Shown in pieces: positions 39,036 through 47,778 of a DNA stretch of 49,540 bases (position 1 is the first letter of the stretch; every line of letters starts with the position of its first letter). Under the pieces are notes generated by a model. It was not told the DNA's origin. It saw only the letters and a list, made by a program, of their open reading frames with translations, and made no database searches. Source of the stretch: Streptosporangiaceae bacterium (GTDB lineage: Bacteria > Actinomycetota > Actinomycetes > Streptosporangiales > Streptosporangiaceae); NCBI GenBank assembly GCA_019245115.1, contig JAFARZ010000293.1, forward strand, positions 1 through 49,540, written 5' to 3'. A program made the position numbers and the translations under genes.

Positions 39036-39690
39036 CGCTCACGCAGCTACGGGGGGACCTGCGGGAGATAACCCGTCGGGTCAGCGGATTGTCCCCTCGG
39101 GTGAACTCGGCAGTGCCGGCGCCGCCGTGGCGGCGCCGGTGCATTCGCGGCTGACCGTGCTCTCCGGGCCCTCCGGGGTCGGGAAGAGCACGGTGGTCGC
39201 GGAACTACGCCGTAGCAGCCCGCAGATCTGGCAATCGATCTCAGTGACCACGCGGCCGCCTCGCCCTGGCGAAGTCGATGGCCGCGACTACTTCTTTGTC
39301 GATGACGCCGGGTTCGACCGGCTGATAGCCGATGGAGCCATGCTCGAATGGGCCAGGCTCTATGGTCGTCATCGCTACGGAACACCCCGCGGACCCGTCG
39401 AAGAGAAGCTCAAAGAGGGCGTCCCTTGCCTCCTCGAGATCGACGTGGCCGGGGCCCGCCAGGTCAGGCGGGCCGCGCCTGACGCCCGGCTGGTGTTCCT
39501 CGCCCCGCCGTCGTGGGAGGAGCTGGTGCGCCGGCTGACCGGCCGCGGTACCGAACCGCCCGAGGTCGTCGCCCGCAGGCTCGCCGTCGCCAAACAGGAA
39601 CTCGCCGCGGCCGGTGAGTTCGATGTCACGCTGGTGAACACGTCTGTCGCGACCGTATGCCGGCGGCTGGTAGCCTTGATGGTGCAGTAA
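39022..39690 (+). CDS. gmk: Guanylate kinase
   Basis: It phosphorylates GMP to GDP. P-loop GPSGVGKST is near 49-57; the GMP-binding region has SVTTRPPRPGEVDGRDYFFV and GRHRYGTP; the lid has RRLTGRGTEPPEVVARR. GTG at 39022, overlapping the mihF end by 14 bases, is my choice, giving a 40-residue non-conserved start; a GTG at 39127 would begin nearer the P-loop. The preceding gene is mihF and a partial GGGGGATTGG sequence follows the stop. Confidence 0.93.
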   Translation: MPISDAHAATGGPAGDNPSGQRIVPSGELGSAGAAVAAPVHSRLTVLSGPSGVGKSTVVAELRRSSPQIWQSISVTTRPPRPGEVDGRDYFFVDDAGFDRLIADGAMLEWARLYGRHRYGTPRGPVEEKLKEGVPCLLEIDVAGARQVRRAAPDARLVFLAPPSWEELVRRLTGRGTEPPEVVARRLAVAKQELAAAGEFDVTLVNTSVATVCRRLVALMVQ

Positions 39691-39810
39691 TCTAACGCCC
39701 GTGGGTCCGAGGGATGATCGCCCCTCGCCCCGGGGAGTCCGGGGGATTGGTCTTCTAGGCTCAAATGGTCTGGGATCGGGTTTCCCCGAGACAGTTGAGG
39801 AAGGCGGAAC

Positions 39811-40071
39811 GTGGCAGGGACTCAGGTTGCCGACGGCATCATCAACCCGCCGATCGACGAGCTTCTTGACGTCGTGGACAGCAAGTACCGGCTGGTCATC
39901 ATGGCCGCGAAGCGTGCACGGCAGATCAACGCTTACTACTCACAGCTTGGCGAGGGACTGCTCGAATATGTCGGGCCGCTGGTAGACACCCGCAGCCAGG
40001 AGAAGCCGCTGTCCATCGCGCTTCGCGAGATCAAGGAGCGGCTGCTCAACGTCGAGGCCATCGAGGGCTGA
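39811..40071 (+). CDS. rpoZ: RNA polymerase omega subunit
   Basis: The 86-residue omega subunit helps assemble RNA polymerase. It has INPPIDELLDVVDSKYRLVIMAAKRARQINAYY and the C-terminal EKPLSIALREIKERLL typical of actinobacteria. The GTG start follows GAGGAAGG. It lies between gmk and coaBC as is usual. Confidence 0.96.
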   Translation: MAGTQVADGIINPPIDELLDVVDSKYRLVIMAAKRARQINAYYSQLGEGLLEYVGPLVDTRSQEKPLSIALREIKERLLNVEAIEG

Positions 40072-40102
40072 GGCCTCGACGCCCGACCCAGGACAGATAC
40101 AA

Positions 40103-41440
40103 ATGCCCGCGCGCGTCGTTCTCGGCGTCGGCGCGGGCATTGCCGCGTATAAGGCCTGTGAGCTGCTGCGGCTGCTGACCGAATCCGGGAGCCGCGTGCG
40201 GGTGGTGCCCACCGCCGACGCGCTGCGCTTTGTCGGCGAGGTGACATGGGCCGCGCTTTCCGGTGAGCCGGTGACCACGCAACCGTGGACCGGGGTGGAG
40301 GACGTGCCTCATGTCCGGCTCGGGCAGGAAGCGGATCTGGTGGTCGTCGCGCCCGCGACCGCGGATCTGATGGCACGCGCGGCCGCCGGGATGGCCGACG
40401 ATCTGCTGACCGCCACCTTGCTCACCGCGCGGTGCCCGGTGCTGTTCGCCCCGGCCATGCACACGGAGATGTGGGAGCACCCCGCCACCCAGGCCAATGT
40501 GGCATTGCTCAGGCATCGCGGGGCGATAGTCCTGGATCCCGCCGTCGGCAGGCTCACCGGCAAGGACAGCGGTGCGGGCCGGCTGCCGGAACCGGCCGAG
40601 ATCTTCGCGCTCGCGACTCACCTGCTGACCCGGGGCCATCCCGGCACGCGGCCAGCCCGTGACAACGACCTCGCCGGCCGCAGGGTGGTGGTGTCGGCCG
40701 GCGGCACCCGGGAAGAGATCGACCCCGTACGGTTCATCGGCAACTGGTCTTCCGGGCTGCAGGGCTACGCCCTGGCCCGCACCGCGATCGCGCGCGGTGC
40801 GGAGGTGACGTTGGTCGCCGCCAACGTCTCCCTCTCCGACCCGGCCGGCGCCAAGGTCGTCCGCGTCACATCGGCCCGGGAAATGCACGACGCGGTCATG
40901 GCCGCCGCCGCGACGGCCGCCGCCGTCGTGATGGCGGCCGCGGTAGCCGATTACCGTCCGGCGACCCGGCACCAGGCCAAGCTCAAGAAAGATGGCACGG
41001 GCCAGGCACCTGAGCCGATCCACCTGGTCGAGAATCCCGACATCCTCGCCGCCCTGGCCACGCGGCGCACGGCCGCCAGCAAGACCGGCAACGAGCAGGT
41101 TCTCGTCGGCTTCGCCGCCGAAACCGACACATCCCCGCAGGCAGCGAAGGCTAAGCTGGCGCGCAAGGGTTGCGATCTGCTCGTCGTCAATCCGGTCGGG
41201 AACGGACTCGGATTCGGCACGGCGGACAACGAAGCAGTCGTCTACCGCGCCGACGGTTCGGTCACAGAGATACCGCGCGGACCCAAGGAAGCGCTCGCAG
41301 ATGTTGTATGGGACCTAGTGGCATGCAATCTGAAGTTAAGTGTGACGCCGGTCAACCCGGATAAAATTCACCGGAAGTTGCCCGGTCTTATCGAGGGAGT
41401 ATCAACGTGGCGCGTCGTCTGTTCACATCTGAGTCGGTGA
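40103..41440 (+). CDS. coaBC: Bifunctional phosphopantothenoylcysteine decarboxylase/synthetase
   Basis: Two steps of coenzyme A synthesis. The N-terminal FMN domain (about 1-180) has GVGAGIAAYKACELLRLL, the catalytic His in VPHVRL and PAMHTEMW, the actinobacterial form of the PAMN motif. The C-terminal CoaB domain has VVVSAGGTREEIDPVRFIGN, DYRP and KLKK. Conserved sequence ends near VVWDLVA; about 35 further residues run on and overlap the metK start by 34 bases, through the metK promoter and ribosome-binding region. Confidence 0.95.
   Translation: MPARVVLGVGAGIAAYKACELLRLLTESGSRVRVVPTADALRFVGEVTWAALSGEPVTTQPWTGVEDVPHVRLGQEADLVVVAPATADLMARAAAGMADDLLTATLLTARCPVLFAPAMHTEMWEHPATQANVALLRHRGAIVLDPAVGRLTGKDSGAGRLPEPAEIFALATHLLTRGHPGTRPARDNDLAGRRVVVSAGGTREEIDPVRFIGNWSSGLQGYALARTAIARGAEVTLVAANVSLSDPAGAKVVRVTSAREMHDAVMAAAATAAAVVMAAAVADYRPATRHQAKLKKDGTGQAPEPIHLVENPDILAALATRRTAASKTGNEQVLVGFAAETDTSPQAAKAKLARKGCDLLVVNPVGNGLGFGTADNEAVVYRADGSVTEIPRGPKEALADVVWDLVACNLKLSVTPVNPDKIHRKLPGLIEGVSTWRVVCSHLSR
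41362..41406 (+). promoter_or_regulatory. Probable metK promoter and ribosome-binding site
   Basis: TAAAAT (41362-41367) is a good -10 box and GAGGGAG (about 41394-41400) a ribosome-binding site before the GTG at 41407. Both lie inside the last codons of coaBC, suggesting metK has its own promoter. No SAM riboswitch is recognisable. Confidence 0.45.
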
Positions 41441-42600
41441 CGGAGGGCCATCCAGACAAGATGGCGGACCAGATCAGCGACGCAATCCTGGATGCCATGA
41501 TCAAGGATGATCAGGACAGCCGCGTCGCGGTTGAGACCCTGATCACCACGGGTCAGGTGCATGTCGCCGGCGAGGTGACTACCCAGACTTACGTGGACAT
41601 CCCCGGCATCATCCGGGAGAAGATCCTGGAGATCGGCTACGACTCGAGTGCCAAGGGATACGACGGCGCTTCCTGCGGTGTGTCGGTTTCCATCGGGTCG
41701 CAGTCGCCGGACATCGCTCAGGGCGTGGATGACGCCTACGAGTACCGCGAGGGCGAGGGCATGGAGGACCTCGACCGCCAGGGCGCCGGCGACCAGGGTC
41801 TGATGTTCGGTTACGCGTGCCGTGAGACGCCGGAGCTCATGCCGCTGCCCATCATGCTGGCGCACAAGCTGGCCCGGCGGCTGTCCGAGGTGCGCCGTGC
41901 CGGCACCGTCCCCTACCTGCGGCCAGACGGCAAGACCCAGGTAACGATCGAGTACGTCGGCGACAAGCCGGTCCGCCTGGACACCGTGGTGGTTTCCACC
42001 CAGCACGCGCCCGACATCAACCTCAAGGAACTGCTCGCCCCGGACATCAAGGACTACGTGGTCGAGCCGGTGCTGGCCGAGGCAGGTATCGACATCGACG
42101 GTTTCCGGCTGCTGGTCAACCCGACCGGGCGGTTCGAGGTCGGCGGCCCGATGGGTGACGCGGGCCTGACCGGCCGGAAGATCATCATCGACACCTATGG
42201 CGGCATGGCACGCCACGGGGGAGGGGCGTTTTCCGGCAAGGACCCGTCGAAGGTGGACCGCAGCGCCGCCTACGCGATGCGCTGGGTGGCCAAGAACGTC
42301 GTGGCCGCCGGGCTCGCCGACCGCTGCGAGGCCCAGGTGGCGTACGCCATCGGCAAGGCCAAGCCGGTCGGCCTGTTCGTCGAGTGCTTCGGCACCGAGA
42401 AGGTGCCGGTAGAGCGGATTCAGGACGCCGTCGTCCAGGTCTTCGACCTGCGCCCGCGGGCCATCATCTACCAGCTTGATCTGCTCCGCCCCATTTACGC
42501 GCAGACCGCCGCGTACGGCCACTTCGGGCGGAACGAGCCGGACTTCTCCTGGGAGCGCACGGACCGCGCCGAGGCTCTGCGCACCGCCGCTGGCCTTTAG
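41407..42600 (+). CDS. metK: S-adenosylmethionine synthetase
   Basis: It makes SAM from methionine and ATP. The 397-residue protein has the methionine/ATP site GHPDKMADQISDAILD, GAGDQGLMFGYA, the P-loop-like GGGAFSGKDPSKVDRSAAY and a C-terminal YGHFGR. It supplies methyl groups together with metF elsewhere in the window. The GTG start overlaps the coaBC end. Confidence 0.97.
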   Translation: MARRLFTSESVTEGHPDKMADQISDAILDAMIKDDQDSRVAVETLITTGQVHVAGEVTTQTYVDIPGIIREKILEIGYDSSAKGYDGASCGVSVSIGSQSPDIAQGVDDAYEYREGEGMEDLDRQGAGDQGLMFGYACRETPELMPLPIMLAHKLARRLSEVRRAGTVPYLRPDGKTQVTIEYVGDKPVRLDTVVVSTQHAPDINLKELLAPDIKDYVVEPVLAEAGIDIDGFRLLVNPTGRFEVGGPMGDAGLTGRKIIIDTYGGMARHGGGAFSGKDPSKVDRSAAYAMRWVAKNVVAAGLADRCEAQVAYAIGKAKPVGLFVECFGTEKVPVERIQDAVVQVFDLRPRAIIYQLDLLRPIYAQTAAYGHFGRNEPDFSWERTDRAEALRTAAGL

Positions 42601-42638
42601 CCACCGGCCCGTGAGAACCATCTGGTAAACACGGGAGC

Positions 42639-44651
42639 GTGCCACGAGGATCAAAACGCGAGCGGACGGCCAGCGAAAGGCTGCCGATCGCTCGCGTGGC
42701 GGTCGACATCTCGCTCGCGCATCTGGATCGTCCCTTTGATTACCTGGTGGCCGCGCGCGACGATGACATCGCGGCCCCGGGCTGCCGGGTCCGGGTAAGG
42801 TTCGCCGGCCAGCTCGTCGACGGTTACCTGCTTGATCGTGCGGACACCACCGAACATCAGGGCCGGCTTTCCTACCTGGAACGTGTCGTCTCGCCCGAGC
42901 CGGTCCTGGTCCCGGAGATCGCCGGCCTGGCCCGCGCCGTCGCCGATCGCTACGCGGGCACCCTGGCTGATGTGCTGCGCCTGGCCATCCCGCCTCGCCA
43001 CGCCACCGCGGAGCGCGAGCCCGGGCCGGAGGCCGCCAAGCCGCCGGAAACCCCGCGCCCCGGCTCATGGGCCCGGTATCCGGCGGGCCCGGCGTTCTTG
43101 CATGCCCTGGCCGAGGGCCGCCCGGTCAGGGCGGCCTGGTCCGCGCTGCCCGGACCAGACTGGCCCGGCGAGATCGCTGTCGCGGCCGCCGCGGCGGCGA
43201 GCGCGGGCCGCGGCACCGTGATTGTCGTCCCGGACGCCCGCGACCTGGCCCGCGTCGCCGAAGCCCTCACCGCCGGGCACGTCCCGCACGTGAGCCTGGC
43301 CGCCGACCTGGGCCCGGCTGAGCGTTACCGTCGCTGGCTCGCCGTCCGCCGCGGTTTGGTCAACGTGGTCGCCGGGACCCGCGCCGCGACCTTCGCGCCC
43401 GTCGCTGACCTGGGGCTCGTCATCTTGTGGGACGACGGTGACGACCTGCACGCCGAGCCGCGCGCGCCATACCCGAACGCCCGCGAAGTCCTGGCCCTGC
43501 GCGCCCACCGGGCCAACGCCGCCGCGCTGATCGGCGGGTTTGCCCGCACCGCCGAGCTCACGCAGCTTGTCGCGAACGGCTGGGCCAAGCCGCTGACCGG
43601 CGGGCCGGAAGCCCTCCGTACGCTGACTCCCCGGGTGATCGCGGCCTGGGGCGTCACCGACGACAGCGAGCTGGCCAAGGACGCCGCGGCGCTGAGCGCC
43701 CGGCTGCCTAGCCTGGCCCTGCGCACCGCCCGCGAAGCGCTCCGCGGTGGGCGCCAGCCCAGCTCGCGCCAGCCTGAGCCCGGCGCAACGGTCCCGGGTC
43801 CCGTCCTCGTGCAGGTGCCGCGCCGCGGGTACCTCGCGTCGTTCGCCTGCGACCGCTGCCGCGCCCCGGCCAGATGCGCCTTGTGTCAGGGACCGCTACA
43901 GATCACCGGCTCCCACCAGGTGCCGGATTGCCGCTGGTGCGGCGCGCTCGCCGCGGACTGGGCTTGCCGGAATTGCGGCGCCACCCGAGTCCGGGCGCTG
44001 GTCACCGGGGCGGCCCGGACCGCTGAGGAACTCGGCCGCGCCTTCCCCGGTGTCCCGGTGCGCACGTCCGGTGGCTCGCATGTGCTCGCCGCCGTGTCCG
44101 ACGAGCCCGCGCTGGTCATCGCCACGCCGGGCGCGGAGCCGGTCGCCGCGGGCGGCTACGCCGGTGCGCTGCTGCTCGACGGCTGGGCGCTGCTCGGCCG
44201 TCCCAGCCTCCGTGCCGCCGAGGAAACCCTGCGCCGGTGGCTCAACGCTGCCGCGCTCACTCGTCCCGCCGCGCCGGTGGTGGTGCTCGCCGAGGCTGGG
44301 CTTCCCGTAGTGCAGGCGCTTATCCGGTGGGATCCAGTTCATTTCGACGAACGAGAGGTGGCTGAACGAGCTGAGCTCGGATTCCCGCCAGCGGTGCGGA
44401 TGGCGGCGGTCAGCGGCGACCCGGCCGCGCTGGCCGACTTCCTGCTGAGCGCGGAACTTCCGCCAGCGGCCGAAATCCTGGGTCCGGTTCCGGTAGACGG
44501 AGCCGATGACACCGAGCGGGCGCTGATCCGGATCGACCGGCATCGGGGCCCTGAGCTGGCCCGCGCTCTGCACGCCGCGCAGGCCCGCCGCAGCGCGCGG
44601 AAGGAGAGCGGTGCTATCCGGGTTCAGCTCGACCCGGCCGAGGTCGTGTGA
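42639..44651 (+). CDS. priA: Primosomal protein N' (PriA), helicase-inactive actinobacterial type
   Basis: A replication-restart protein. The N-terminal 3'-DNA-binding domain begins ARVAVDISLAHLDRPFDYLV. The zinc-binding Cys pairs are present (CDRCRAPARCALC, then CRWCG and CRNCG). The helicase motifs are degenerate: no GxGKT Walker A is seen, and WDDGDDLHAEPRAPYPNAREV stands where DEEHD is expected. Loss of the ATPase is general in actinobacterial PriA, so it likely acts as a scaffold. GTG at 42639 is the best start, with GGGAG very close to it. Confidence 0.92.
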   Translation: MPRGSKRERTASERLPIARVAVDISLAHLDRPFDYLVAARDDDIAAPGCRVRVRFAGQLVDGYLLDRADTTEHQGRLSYLERVVSPEPVLVPEIAGLARAVADRYAGTLADVLRLAIPPRHATAEREPGPEAAKPPETPRPGSWARYPAGPAFLHALAEGRPVRAAWSALPGPDWPGEIAVAAAAAASAGRGTVIVVPDARDLARVAEALTAGHVPHVSLAADLGPAERYRRWLAVRRGLVNVVAGTRAATFAPVADLGLVILWDDGDDLHAEPRAPYPNAREVLALRAHRANAAALIGGFARTAELTQLVANGWAKPLTGGPEALRTLTPRVIAAWGVTDDSELAKDAAALSARLPSLALRTAREALRGGRQPSSRQPEPGATVPGPVLVQVPRRGYLASFACDRCRAPARCALCQGPLQITGSHQVPDCRWCGALAADWACRNCGATRVRALVTGAARTAEELGRAFPGVPVRTSGGSHVLAAVSDEPALVIATPGAEPVAAGGYAGALLLDGWALLGRPSLRAAEETLRRWLNAAALTRPAAPVVVLAEAGLPVVQALIRWDPVHFDEREVAERAELGFPPAVRMAAVSGDPAALADFLLSAELPPAAEILGPVPVDGADDTERALIRIDRHRGPELARALHAAQARRSARKESGAIRVQLDPAEVV

Positions 44652-44701
44652 CCGATAGAATTTTCCGCGGGCAGTGACTGTTACGTCTGCGGGAGGAATT
44701 C

Positions 44702-45250
44702 GTGAGCGTCAAGCCGATCCGGCTGTTCGGTGATCCGGTATTGCGGACACCGGCGGAGCCGGTCCGTGACTTCGACGCTGAACTGCGGCGGCTGGTCAAG
44801 GATCTCACCGACACCATGCTGGACGCGCCGGGCGTGGGCCTGGCCGCACCGCAGATCGGCGTCGGACTGCGGGTTTTCACATATCACGTGGACGACAATG
44901 AGCCCGGGCACCTGATCAACCCGGTCCTGGACCTTTCGCCGGAGACCGACGAGGACGACGAGGGCTGCCTGTCGTTCCCGGGCCTGGTATACCCCGTCGA
45001 GCGGGCGTGGGGCGTGGTCGCCAAGGGCTTCAACTCCTATGGTGACCCGGTCACCATCGAGGGGACCGAGTTGCTGGCCCGCTGCATCCAGCACGAGACG
45101 GATCATCTGGACGGAGTCCTGTTCATCGACCGGATGGATCCCGCTCAGCGCAAGCAGGCGATGAAGGCGATTCGTGCGGCCGAGTGGTGGGGTGACCCCG
45201 TGCCGCAGGTCAAGGTCTCCCCGCACGAAACGTTCGGGAAGGCCCTCTAG
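44702..45250 (+). CDS. def: Peptide deformylase
   Basis: It removes the formyl group from nascent proteins. All three metal motifs are intact: GVGLAAPQIG (44-53), EGCLS (Cys89) and HETDH (131-135). The 182 residues are typical. The GTG follows GGGAGGA. The next gene, fmt, adds the formyl group to initiator tRNA, and they are separated by only six bases. Confidence 0.96.
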   Translation: MSVKPIRLFGDPVLRTPAEPVRDFDAELRRLVKDLTDTMLDAPGVGLAAPQIGVGLRVFTYHVDDNEPGHLINPVLDLSPETDEDDEGCLSFPGLVYPVERAWGVVAKGFNSYGDPVTIEGTELLARCIQHETDHLDGVLFIDRMDPAQRKQAMKAIRAAEWWGDPVPQVKVSPHETFGKAL

Positions 45251-45256
45251 CCTGTT

Positions 45257-46180
45257 ATGCGCCTGGTCTTCGCAGGTACGCCGACTGCCGCGGTGCCGGC
45301 CCTGGAGGCGTTGCTCGCCTCGCGGCATGAGGTCGTCGCGGTGGTGACCCGCCCCGACGCGCCCGCCGGGCGTGGCCGCCAGGTCGACCGTAGCCCGGTG
45401 GCCCGGCGTGCCGAGCAGGCCGGGCTGGAGGTACTGACACCGGCCAAGGTACGGGAGCCCGGGTTCCTCGGCCGGCTGCGTGAACTGAGCCCGGACTGCT
45501 GTCCGGTCACGGCGTACGGGGCACTGCTTCCGCAGGTGGCGCTGGACATCCCGGTGCACGGCTGGGTCAACCTGCACTTCTCGGTGCTGCCCGCATGGCG
45601 TGGCGCGGCGCCGGTGCAGCACGCGATAATGCATGGCGACGACGTGACCGGCGCGACCACGTTCGAGCTGGTCGCCGAGCTTGACGCGGGGCCGGTGTAT
45701 GGCGTGCTGACCGAGCCGATCCGTCTCGACGACACCACCGGTACGCTGCTCGCCCGCCTTTCTGTCGCGGGCGCCCAGTTGCTGGTCGCCACCATGGACG
45801 GCATCGAGGACGGCACGCTGACCGCGATTCCGCAGCCGGCCGAGGGCGTCACCCTGGCCCCGAAGGTCACGGTCGCGGACGGGGAGGTCGGCTGGAAGCT
45901 TCCCGCCCACGTGGTGGATCGCCTGATCAGGGCGTGCACCCCCGATCCCGGCGCGTGGACGAGCTTCGATGGCGCACGCATCAAGCTGGGCCCGGTCAAG
46001 CTGACCGATCGTCCGTCGCTCCCGCCCGGCGAAGTTGTGATCGAGAAGGCAGGGGTGTTCGTCGGCACCGGAACGCACCCGGTCCAGCTGGGCGACGTCC
46101 AGGCTCCGGGGAAACGCCGCATGCCCGCCGGAGACTGGGCTCGCGGCCTGCGCACCGACGGCCCCGTGCGGTTCGGCTGA
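45257..46180 (+). CDS. fmt: Methionyl-tRNA formyltransferase
   Basis: It formylates initiator Met-tRNA with 10-formyltetrahydrofolate. Motifs are MRLVFAGTPTAAVPALEALL, TAYGALLP and NLHFSVLPAWRGAAPVQHAI with the catalytic His and the downstream Asp in FELVAELDAGPVY. The C-terminal tRNA-binding domain starts near residue 205. The 307 residues are usual. It runs with def and rsmB; the next start is two bases after its stop. Confidence 0.96.
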   Translation: MRLVFAGTPTAAVPALEALLASRHEVVAVVTRPDAPAGRGRQVDRSPVARRAEQAGLEVLTPAKVREPGFLGRLRELSPDCCPVTAYGALLPQVALDIPVHGWVNLHFSVLPAWRGAAPVQHAIMHGDDVTGATTFELVAELDAGPVYGVLTEPIRLDDTTGTLLARLSVAGAQLLVATMDGIEDGTLTAIPQPAEGVTLAPKVTVADGEVGWKLPAHVVDRLIRACTPDPGAWTSFDGARIKLGPVKLTDRPSLPPGEVVIEKAGVFVGTGTHPVQLGDVQAPGKRRMPAGDWARGLRTDGPVRFG

Positions 46181-46182
46181 TC

Positions 46183-47778
46183 GTGCCCGCCAAACCACCC
46201 CGGCCCAAGCCTGCCGGACGCCATTCCGGCCGGCCGGACGCTTCGCGCCAGGAGCCCGGCGCTCGTCAGTCCGGCCAGTCCGGCCATTCCGGTCAGTCCG
46301 GCCAGTCCGGCCATTCCGGCAAACCGGCTGGTGCGCACCGCTCGGCTCAGTCACGCCCGCCTCGTTCCCGGCGCGCCCAATCCGATCCCGCGCGCCGCGC
46401 CGCCCTGGACGTGTTGCGCGCCGTCTCGGACCGCGACGCCTATGCGAACCTGCTGTTGCCCTCGCTGCTCACCGAGCGCGGTATCGCCGGGCGCGACGCG
46501 GCGTTCGCCACCGAGCTGACCTACGGCACGCTGCGGCACCGCGGGACCTACGACGCGATCCTGGCGGTGTGCAGCGACCGCGACCGTCTGGATCCGGCCG
46601 TGCGCGACGTGCTGCGGCTCGGCGCGCACCAGCTGCTGGCCACCCGGACCGGTAGCCACGCGGCCGTGTCGACGTCCGTCGACCTGGCCAAGGATGTGTG
46701 CGGGCCGCGCCCCTCGGGCTTCGTCAACGCCGTACTGCGCCGCGTCGCCAGCCGCGACCTGGACGCATGGATCGCCATCGTCGCTCCCGACCGTGCCGCG
46801 GACGAAGCCGGCTACCTAGCCGTCCGGCACAGCTACCCCCGCTGGATCGTCGAAGCCTTCCGCGACGCCCTGGCTGACCCCGCCGACGCCAACCTCGAGA
46901 TCCCCGCCGAAACCGAGCAGGCGCTGGCCGCCGGAAACGCCCGGCCCGAGGTCGTCCTCGCCCTCCTCCCGTCCAGCGACACGAATCTGGACAGCGCTGA
47001 ATTGGCCTGGGCCTCCGGCCGCGGCGCGAAACGCACGCGCTGGTCCCCGTTCGGCCTGCGGCTCACCGGCGGCGGCGATCCCGCGCCGCTGATCGCGACC
47101 GGCCGGGCGGCGGCACAGGACGAGGCCAGCCAGCTCGTCGCGATCGCGTTGTCCCGGGCACCGCTGGACGGCTCCGACAACCTGTGGCTGGACCTATGTG
47201 CCGGCCCGGGCGGCAAGGCGAGACTGCTTCACCACCTGGCTGCCGGGCGCGGTGCCCGCCTGGTCGCCAGCGAAGTCCGCCCGCACCGCGCCCAGCAGGT
47301 CCGCAGCGCCATGGCCGGAGGCCCAGGCCAATCCAGCACAGCGGAGCGGGCCGGTGTCGTGATCGCCGACGGCCGACACGTCCCGTGGCGTCCGGGGACC
47401 TTCGACCGCGTCCTCGCGGACGTGCCCTGCTCCGGCCTTGGTTCGTTGCGTCGCCGGCCGGAGGCGCGGTGGCGCAAGACACCGTCAGATCTCGCCGAAC
47501 TGGCGGACCTCCAGCGTCAGCTGCTCACTTCCGCGATCGAATCGGTGCGACCGGGGGGAGTGGTCGCCTACGTCACATGTTCTCCGCATCTGTCCGAGAC
47601 GCACGACGTCGTCACCGCCGTCGTCGGCGCACGGAGCGATGTCACCATCCTCGACGCGCCCGCCGTCCTCGCCGAAGTCCCCGACCTGCCCACTCCCCGC
47701 GACAAGAGATTCGCCCAGTTCTGGCCGCACCGTCACACCACCGATGCGATGTTCCTCGCCCTAATCAGGCGCGACTGA
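46183..47778 (+). CDS. rsmB: 16S rRNA m5C967 methyltransferase RsmB, carrying two family E insertions
   Basis: An RsmB/NOL1/Sun methyltransferase, about 531 residues. A basic low-complexity start contains a GQSGHSGQS repeat, followed by the NusB-like RNA-binding domain (RRAALDVLRAVSDRDAYANLLLPSLL) and the Rossmann domain with LDLCAGPGGKA, DVPCSGLGSLRRRPEARW and the catalytic VTCSPH. Two family E units lie inside: one reversed, read as AELAWASGRG, and one forward, read as AGGPGQSSTA between Rossmann strands. GTG at 46183 follows fmt by two bases; the frame is open further upstream within fmt. The 3' end overlaps the DUF2786 gene by 14 bases. Confidence 0.93.
   Translation: MPAKPPRPKPAGRHSGRPDASRQEPGARQSGQSGHSGQSGQSGHSGKPAGAHRSAQSRPPRSRRAQSDPARRAALDVLRAVSDRDAYANLLLPSLLTERGIAGRDAAFATELTYGTLRHRGTYDAILAVCSDRDRLDPAVRDVLRLGAHQLLATRTGSHAAVSTSVDLAKDVCGPRPSGFVNAVLRRVASRDLDAWIAIVAPDRAADEAGYLAVRHSYPRWIVEAFRDALADPADANLEIPAETEQALAAGNARPEVVLALLPSSDTNLDSAELAWASGRGAKRTRWSPFGLRLTGGGDPAPLIATGRAAAQDEASQLVAIALSRAPLDGSDNLWLDLCAGPGGKARLLHHLAAGRGARLVASEVRPHRAQQVRSAMAGGPGQSSTAERAGVVIADGRHVPWRPGTFDRVLADVPCSGLGSLRRRPEARWRKTPSDLAELADLQRQLLTSAIESVRPGGVVAYVTCSPHLSETHDVVTAVVGARSDVTILDAPAVLAEVPDLPTPRDKRFAQFWPHRHTTDAMFLALIRRD
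46266..46320 (+). repeat. 9-bp/27-bp tandem repeat at the start of rsmB
   Basis: CAGTCCGGC and CATTCCGGC alternate in two 27-bp blocks, encoding GQSGQSGHS. The repeat lies in the poorly conserved N-terminal extension. Confidence 0.85.
46993..47022 (-). repeat. Family E 30-bp repeat in rsmB, reversed unit
   Basis: The minus strand reads GCGGCCGGAGGCCCAGGCC then AATTCAGCGCT. The gene reads through its complement. Confidence 0.75.
47311..47340 (+). repeat. Family E 30-bp repeat in rsmB, forward unit
   Basis: ATGGCCGGAGGCCCAGGCC followed by AATCCAGCACA. It lies 300 bases after the reversed unit, inside the conserved methyltransferase domain. Confidence 0.8.

Noticed and set aside
40456..40479. 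CoaC PAMH instead of PAMN as a catalytic loss
   Set aside because: PAMHTEMW is, as I recall, the ordinary actinobacterial form of this motif.
41368..43068. 566-residue minus-strand ORF opposite metK and priA
   Set aside because: It is the antisense shadow of two conserved genes and has no recognisable domain.
42640..44651. PriA helicase motif loss as a pseudogene
   Set aside because: Loss of the Walker motifs is general in actinobacterial PriA and the reading frame is intact.
45934..46182. Upstream extension of the rsmB frame into fmt
   Set aside because: It is an alternative frame of the conserved fmt C-terminus; the GTG at 46183 directly follows the fmt stop.
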